A DNA stretch of 8,591 nucleotides from CAWBRT01 sp050015355. Its GTDB lineage: Bacteria; Acidobacteriota; Terriglobia; Terriglobales; Acidobacteriaceae. The stretch covers positions 1-8,591 of the forward strand of contig JBEKBO010000154.1 of assembly GCA_050015355.1 (NCBI GenBank), read 5' to 3'. The translations under genes and the position numbers were made by a program. A model generated the notes under the pieces. The model did no database searches. It was not told the origin of the DNA and saw only the letters and a program-made list of their open reading frames with translations. Positions 6,006 through 8,591 of the stretch are shown here, one piece after another (within the stretch, counting starts at the first letter, position 1; every line of letters begins with the position of its first letter).

Positions 6006-7037
6006 TCAGCGCGATAAAGGTGGTCTCACGACGGCCCGCGCAAGAGGGAGTACTACGTTGTGATTCCCTCTTAACATAGCTTGCCCACCAGCTTCGGAAA
6101 GTCGATTAGACGGGGGCAAAGCGATTCCGACCGCCATCTTCAGGCACACGGCAAGCGCCAAAACGCCGAGCACGATCAGCAGTTGCTCGCCCCGCAAATG
6201 CCGGCTTACGCGAGCGCCAAGCTGCGCGCCGATGGTCGACCCGGCGGCTATCACCAGCGCCAACACCACGTCGACGCTGTGATTGCTGGCGGACTGCATG
6301 ATGGTGGCTCCCATGCAGGTGAACAAGACTTGAAACAGGGAAGTTCCCACCGCCACGTGCGCCGGCATGCGCAGCAGATAAACCATGACCGGCACCATCA
6401 TGAATCCTCCGCCCACACCCATGAAGGCGGTCATGATGCCAACCACGGAACAAAGGGCGAACGGCAGCAGGATCGAGTGGCGCACGCCGGACCTTGCGAA
6501 GTCCGCCTGTAAAGGCAGCCGGGCCAGGAGGGTCGTGAACACATTCACCTTGGCTGGGCGCTCCTTTGGCGTTAGTACCCCACGGCGCAACTTCGCGATG
6601 CTGTTATAGACCATGAAGCCGCCGATACCGCCCAGGATCACGACGTACATCACGCTGATCAGCAGGTCAACGTATCCCCGAGCTCCCAGCATCTTCACGG
6701 CCCGTACGCCCAGCGCGGAACCGGTCAGGCCGCCGAGCAGGCAATAGGACCCCATCTTGAAGTCGACGTTCCTGAGCCGAAAATGGGCGGCCACTCCCGA
6801 GGCCGAGGTGGCAACGATTGCATTTGTATCGGAGGCGGCGGCGACGATCGGCGGGATGCCAACCATCATCAGTATTGGAGTGGTGAGGAAGCCGCCGCCG
6901 ACTCCCAGAAGGCCAGACAAAAAGCCGATCACCATGCCTATCGAGACCAGCAGACTTATGTTGATCGAAACGCCCGCTATCGGCAAAAAAACAGGCAGAG
7001 CCAGCGAGACAGCGGCGATGATAACCAACTTGGCCAT
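6006..7037 (-). CDS. Sulfite exporter TauE/SafE (TSUP) family permease
   Basis: This 343-residue membrane protein of the TSUP superfamily moves small anions; known members act on sulfite, sulfoacetate, taurine-related or other organosulfur compounds. The two inverted halves each carry the family glycine motif: GLLGVGGGFLTTPILMMVGI (42-61) and AFMGVGGGFMMVPV (204-217), each followed by a P-containing loop. I prefer the ATG at 7037 because the protein then opens MAKLVIIAAVSLALP, a normal hydrophobic start. An ATG at 7085 adds 16 residues that fall in a repeat element. Neither has a clear ribosome site. The last 30 or so residues (after about 312) do not look like the usual end of the family and coincide with an inverted repeat at 6042-6072, so the tail may be extended or shifted. 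The substrate is unknown, and the neighbouring genes show no sulfur metabolism. Confidence 0.85.
   Translation of the reverse strand: MAKLVIIAAVSLALPVFLPIAGVSINISLLVSIGMVIGFLSGLLGVGGGFLTTPILMMVGIPPIVAAASDTNAIVATSASGVAAHFRLRNVDFKMGSYCLLGGLTGSALGVRAVKMLGARGYVDLLISVMYVVILGGIGGFMVYNSIAKLRRGVLTPKERPAKVNVFTTLLARLPLQADFARSGVRHSILLPFALCSVVGIMTAFMGVGGGFMMVPVMVYLLRMPAHVAVGTSLFQVLFTCMGATIMQSASNHSVDVVLALVIAAGSTIGAQLGARVSRHLRGEQLLIVLGVLALAVCLKMAVGIALPPSNRLSEAGGQAMLRGNHNVVLPLARAVVRPPLSR
6042..6072. repeat. Inverted repeat in the 3' end of the TSUP gene
   Basis: AAGAGGGA (6042-6049) is the exact complement of TCCCTCTT (6065-6072) across a 15-base spacer. It encodes part of the atypical C-terminal tail (around MLRGNHNVVLPLARAV). 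A palindromic insertion or a transcript-end hairpin read through by the gene would both fit. Confidence 0.5.
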
Positions 7038-7073
7038 AGCAAGACCCGGTGGCTGATAACTGCCCGTCCCTAC

Positions 7074-7199
7074 AGCCTGTTTCATAAATAGTTCTTTGAA
7101 GGGGCGCGGCTTCAGCGCCGTCCAAAGCCGAAAAGAGTGCGGGCTTTAGCCCCTGAGGGGATTTGCCCTTTTCTCTACCATCGGTTTATGAAACAAGCT
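7074..7199. repeat. Palindrome-rich element bounded by 15-bp inverted ends
   Basis: AGCCTGTTTCATAAA (7074-7088) and TTTATGAAACAAGCT (7185-7199) are inverted copies with 14 of 15 pairs matching. Between them lie smaller palindromes: GGCGC (7103-7107) with GCGCC (7115-7119), GGGCTTTAGCCC (7141-7152), and CCCC (7150-7153) with GGGG (7157-7160). The interior resembles dispersed non-coding repeats I recall from Acidobacteriota genomes, and the whole resembles a tiny MITE-like element. It overlaps the upstream alternative start of the TSUP gene. No target-site duplication was evident. The rest of the 7038-7410 spacer shows no gene. Confidence 0.55.
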
Positions 7200-7226
7200 C
7201 TAGAAACGATTGGGCTTTCGATTGCG

Positions 7227-7248
7227 AAAAGCACCTTCATCAAGGTGC
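7227..7248 (-). terminator. Candidate intrinsic terminator downstream of the DHDPS-family gene
   Basis: On the minus strand a perfect 7-bp stem, GCACCTT with AAGGTGC (7248-7231), has a four-base loop and runs straight into TTTT (7230-7227). It lies about 160 bases after the stop of the DHDPS-family gene. The stem is strong, but the T-run is only four bases, so termination would probably be partial. Confidence 0.4.
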
Positions 7249-7410
7249 GGTACATGAGGAATAAGTTCTGTGTTTTACGTCACCCCGGGGTGTGCGAGGC
7301 GGTGGTTTGGCTGCTGCATTTCGCAACAGGCGTTGGCCCACCGAACAAAGCAGGCTTCAGACGCTTCCTGGAATTCATGCCACCGGCTGCTGGGAATCAG
7401 AATAGGTGGC

Positions 7411-8292
7411 CTACAGCGCTCCGATCACGGCCAGCGCGCGTTTTACTTCTTCGACGCCTTCAGGCGACAAGGGCTCTTGTGGCGCCAGCGGAGTGCCCAC
7501 GGGATATCCCTGAAGCACCAGTCCTCCCTTGATGCAAGCGGCGAGGTTGTATTTGGCGAACGCCTCGTTGAGGTTCCACAGTTTGCGCTGTAGCACCATG
7601 GCCGCGCTCCAATCGCCCTTGTGACACAGTTCATAGAGTTCCACGCTTTGCCGGGGTGCCACGCAAGCCGGGCCAGCCATCCAACCGACGCCGCCAATCA
7701 GCATCACGCAGGCCGGAATGTGCGCCGAGGCGGAGAACACCTGCATGCGCCCCTGCACGCGATTGATAATCGACAGCAGCCGGCCGGTGTTGGAGGAAGC
7801 ATCCTTGATGTACTTGATGTTCGGTATGTGGCTCAGGCGGTCAATCACGGGGAGGCTTAAGTCCGAGCGCTGGAAATTGGGATTGGTGTAGAGCACAACC
7901 GGTATCGAAACCGATTCCGCGATCGCTTTGAAGTAAGCGAACACGCCCTCGTCTCGAATAGGAAAGTAGGCTTCAAGGATGGCGAGAATCCCATTCGCTC
8001 CCAGGCGTTCGTACTCGCGTGCCTGCATCTGGGCGTCGGCGATGGTCGTAGACGCTACTCCCGCCACTACCGGCACTCGGCCCTTGGCTGCATTGATCAC
8101 GACCTCGATGACCCGGCGCCTCTGGGACCAAGTGAGATAAGCGAATTCGCCGGTCGAACCCAGAGGTGTCAGTCCGTGGACGCCGGCCTTAATCAGGTCA
8201 TCGCATAGCCTGGCCAGAACATCGGCGCTCACCTCCCCGGATGGCCCAATCGGAGAAACCAGGTATGGAAACACACCGCGGAATTCACTCAT
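7411..8292 (-). CDS. Dihydrodipicolinate synthase/N-acetylneuraminate lyase family protein
   Basis: This 293-residue (beta/alpha)8-barrel enzyme should form a Schiff base between a lysine and a keto-acid substrate. The catalytic lysine is K163 (IKYIKDAS) and the proton-relay tyrosine is Y135 (VVLYTNP). The carboxylate-binding motif is GSTGE (45-49), with S46-T47 in place of the Thr-Thr pair of DapA. The arginine that binds aspartate-semialdehyde in DapA, five residues after the tyrosine, is replaced by F140, so lysine biosynthesis is unlikely. Paralogues in this family deaminate 1-pyrroline-4-hydroxy-2-carboxylate or cleave or dehydrate sugar-derived keto acids. With an HcnA/HcnB-like pair in the same region, hydroxyproline breakdown is a fair guess, not a firm one. 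The start is supported by GGAG eight bases upstream, and a candidate promoter lies at 8335-8364. It is separated from the TSUP gene by 373 bases, so it is probably its own transcription unit. Confidence 0.88.
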   Translation of the reverse strand: MSEFRGVFPYLVSPIGPSGEVSADVLARLCDDLIKAGVHGLTPLGSTGEFAYLTWSQRRRVIEVVINAAKGRVPVVAGVASTTIADAQMQAREYERLGANGILAILEAYFPIRDEGVFAYFKAIAESVSIPVVLYTNPNFQRSDLSLPVIDRLSHIPNIKYIKDASSNTGRLLSIINRVQGRMQVFSASAHIPACVMLIGGVGWMAGPACVAPRQSVELYELCHKGDWSAAMVLQRKLWNLNEAFAKYNLAACIKGGLVLQGYPVGTPLAPQEPLSPEGVEEVKRALAVIGAL

Positions 8293-8334
8293 CGAAGTAG
8301 CTCCGTTCTTTTTCGGGTTAAGAGGCAGCGCCCG

Positions 8335-8364
8335 ATTTTAGTGCATGTTTGCCTGCAAGGCCAA
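8335..8364 (-). promoter_or_regulatory. Candidate promoter for the DHDPS-family gene with overlapping inverted repeat
   Basis: On the minus strand TAAAAT (8340-8335, five of six to the -10 consensus) follows TTGGCC (8364-8359, four of six to the -35 consensus) by 18 bases. Transcription would begin near 8328 with a leader of about 35 bases. GTTTG (8347-8351) and CAAAC (8362-8366) form the outer arms of an imperfect inverted repeat covering the -35 and spacer, a suitable place for a repressor. Confidence 0.45.
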
Positions 8365-8386
8365 ACGCGGCGTCAGGGGGGATCAC

Positions 8387-8569
8387 TCATGCACCTTTGC
8401 CCTTTTGCGCTTCCGCAATCTTTGGCAGCATGGCATGCCTAAGACTCTGATTCATAACCACATCCATACGCTGGGCGCGGGTGGCGTGTGATAGGATAGG
8501 CGCATCTTCGAATCTGCGCCACGGCCGTTGCCAGAGGACGGTTGCAGCACGTGCGTTTCGGATACGCCT
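8387..8569 (-). other. Possible C-terminal gene remnant; otherwise empty right edge
   Basis: A minus-strand reading frame is open from just after a TGA (8572-8570) to a TGA at 8389-8387, 60 codons. Its end, HATRAQRMDVVMNQSLRHAM then LPKIAEAQKGKGA, looks like a charged terminal helix. No start codon with a ribosome site and no recognisable family was found. It may be the tail of a decayed gene or a chance open frame. A hairpin, GGCGCA (8499-8504) with TGCGCC (8515-8520), lies inside it. Nothing else is seen between 8365 and 8591. Confidence 0.2.
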
Positions 8570-8591
8570 TCAGCTTGAGCGAACGATCGCC

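Noticed and set aside
7137..7532. Plus-strand frame beginning near MKQALETIGLS
   Set aside because: Its apparent start is one end of the inverted repeat element, and its 3' half is antisense to the DHDPS-family gene.
8492..8497. TAGGAT with upstream TG as an extended -10 pointing right
   Set aside because: There is no -35 partner and the downstream gene is outside the window.

Overview
The window (8,591 bases, fairly GC-rich) looks like accessory chromosome from a soil-type bacterium. Acidobacteriota is my best guess. That rests on remembered similarity of the transposase relic, the small GC-rich palindromes and the oxidoreductase proteins to that phylum; it is inference, and no marker gene is present.

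Left edge (1-850): mobile-element debris. The first codons of an IS630-like transposase run off the left edge on the minus strand. Next is a REP-associated tyrosine transposase (RAYT) relic, broken by one net single-base deletion. A REP-like hairpin lies across its stop codon.

850-2619 (+): a two-gene redox operon. It encodes a small plant-type [2Fe-2S] protein (HcnA-like) and a FAD oxidoreductase with a C-terminal BFD-like [2Fe-2S] domain (HcnB-like). This pair is typical of heteromeric amino-acid/imino-acid dehydrogenases such as hydrogen cyanide synthase, opine oxidases and D-hydroxyproline dehydrogenase. A perfect 14-bp inverted repeat lies between the two genes.

2671-8292 (-): four genes on the opposite strand. 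They are an ACS-type MFS importer, a DHA2-type 14-helix MFS exporter, a TSUP (TauE/SafE) permease, and a dihydrodipicolinate-synthase-family lyase or deaminase. Each of the last three is separated from its neighbour by a few hundred bases, so they look like separate transcription units. Plausible sigma-70-like promoters can be seen for three of the four.

A possible shared job is oxidation of an imino or amino acid by the redox pair, uptake by the ACS permease, and processing of the product by the DHDPS-family enzyme, as in trans-4-hydroxyproline catabolism. The amino-acid-oxidase subunit normally partnering the pair is not in the window, so this stays a hypothesis.

The most unusual theme is small palindromes at or inside gene ends: on the RAYT stop codon, on the [2Fe-2S] gene stop codon, in frame inside the DHA2 exporter, in the C-terminal tail of the TSUP gene, and just upstream of that gene. 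The first and the DHA2 one share the same CCCCAC...GTGGGG arms. No tRNA, rRNA or CRISPR array was seen.
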